The notes beneath the pieces are model-generated. The model searched no databases. It had not been told where the DNA came from and saw only the letters and a list, made by a program, of their open reading frames with translations. Source: Cristatella mucedo (lineage: Eukaryota > Bryozoa > Phylactolaemata > Cristatellidae). From it: a stretch of 64,000 bases of DNA. Location of the stretch: assembly GCA_009760855.2 (NCBI GenBank), contig WPIO01000123.1, forward strand, positions 994,001-1,058,000, written 5' to 3'. The position numbers and the translations under genes are program-made. This document shows positions 63,657 through 64,000 of this stretch, one piece after another (within the stretch, counting starts at the first letter, position 1; each line of letters opens with the position of its first letter).

Positions 63657-64000
63657 TGTAGCGCCCTGCTGGCTTTGGCTGAATTTTAGCGCGAACAAGA
63701 GCTGTTCGGCGGCGGGCTAGAGCCCCTTTGTCCTGGAGCAGTGAGCCAGAGAGGAAGCGCTTAGGAGCAGGCCAGGAAGCTCTGAGACGAGCGGCGGCGA
63801 TTCGGCCTTTAGAATTGGTCCGATACTCGCGGAAGCTGCTGATAGATGTTGGCTGGCCTGTCAACCCCCGCCTTCCCTCTTTCCAAGAAAGAATCGTCTG
63901 GAACCCATTCGCCATTCAAGCTGGACGGAGGTGCCCTTCCAGTGGCCTGGGGACGGTAAGAATTCCTTTCTGTAATGGGCCAAGGTGTCCGGGCCCAATA
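63657..64000 (+). mobile_element. LTR 5' part running off the window
   Basis: Begins TGTAGCGCCCTGCTGGC and matches the first 340 bp of the solo LTR at 22600 (TTTGTCCTGGAGCAGTRAGCC, GTGCCCTTCCAGTGGCCT, GTAATGGGCCAAGGTGTC). It continues beyond the window. The ORF 63607-63915 on the minus strand is not a gene. Confidence 0.7.

Overview
The window looks like repeat-dense nuclear DNA from an invertebrate animal. Evidence: several CR1/L2-type LINE fragments, an LTR retrotransposon with a tRNA-Lys primer site, a MITE-like hairpin and microsatellites, but no rRNA, tRNA or intact housekeeping gene. The host species cannot be named from the sequence. The AT-rich bulk consists of four decayed copies (called P0-P3 here) of one Polinton/Maverick (adintovirus-like) lineage. 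These are virus-like transposons carrying a retroviral-type integrase, a protein-primed DNA polymerase B, an adenovirus-type protease, a packaging ATPase and capsid proteins.

Layout. P0 (1-3130, + strand) is a fragment: exonuclease, fibre, zinc protein, integrase start. P1 (about 3735-22260, genes mirror-reversed) is the only copy with both terminal inverted repeats (TIRs); it is about 18.5 kb and has an internal deletion near 9150. P2 (about 25.9-32.39 kb) holds the integrase-to-minor-capsid part. P3 (about 37.96-63.3 kb, + strand) is the most informative copy, from polymerase to integrase, but it has lost its polymerase-side terminus. A 3.5 kb LINE splits its integrase gene.

Reading from the polymerase end, the shared order is: polB; a small Cys/His protein; an acidic Ser/Asp/Glu protein; small 'MD(V/I)' proteins; two small conserved proteins (J, K); three fibre-repeat genes on the opposite strand; a membrane/coiled-coil protein (L); an HNH-AP2 endonuclease; a core-like protein; unknown H; protease; DUF5679-like protein; ATPase; two unknowns (N, O); two paralogous penton-like minor capsid proteins (A, B); a coiled-coil protein; the major capsid protein; a YqaJ/lambda-exonuclease-like nuclease; a fourth fibre gene; a zinc protein; integrase; terminal protein X. 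Replication genes sit at one end, virion genes in the middle, integration and recombination genes at the other end. Almost every gene carries stops or frameshifts, so none of the copies looks functional.

The most notable signals are a TATATAGAAA-type motif ending 0-5 nt before many start codons in all copies, and an exact 10-nt palindrome-like spacer separating the divergent start codons of the integrase and the zinc protein in P0, P2 and P3.

Between and around the Polintons (22.26-25.87, 32.39-37.96 and 63.3-64.0 kb) lies GC-richer DNA. It contains four copies of an unrecognised gene family (R) that shares an N-terminal module but carries different tandem peptide repeats (RCPEGD or VSEPS). 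It also holds a solo LTR with a 4-bp target duplication, further LTR copies (one with an 18-nt primer-binding site), nested 5'-truncated LINEs, and long (TA)n/(CT)n tracts.
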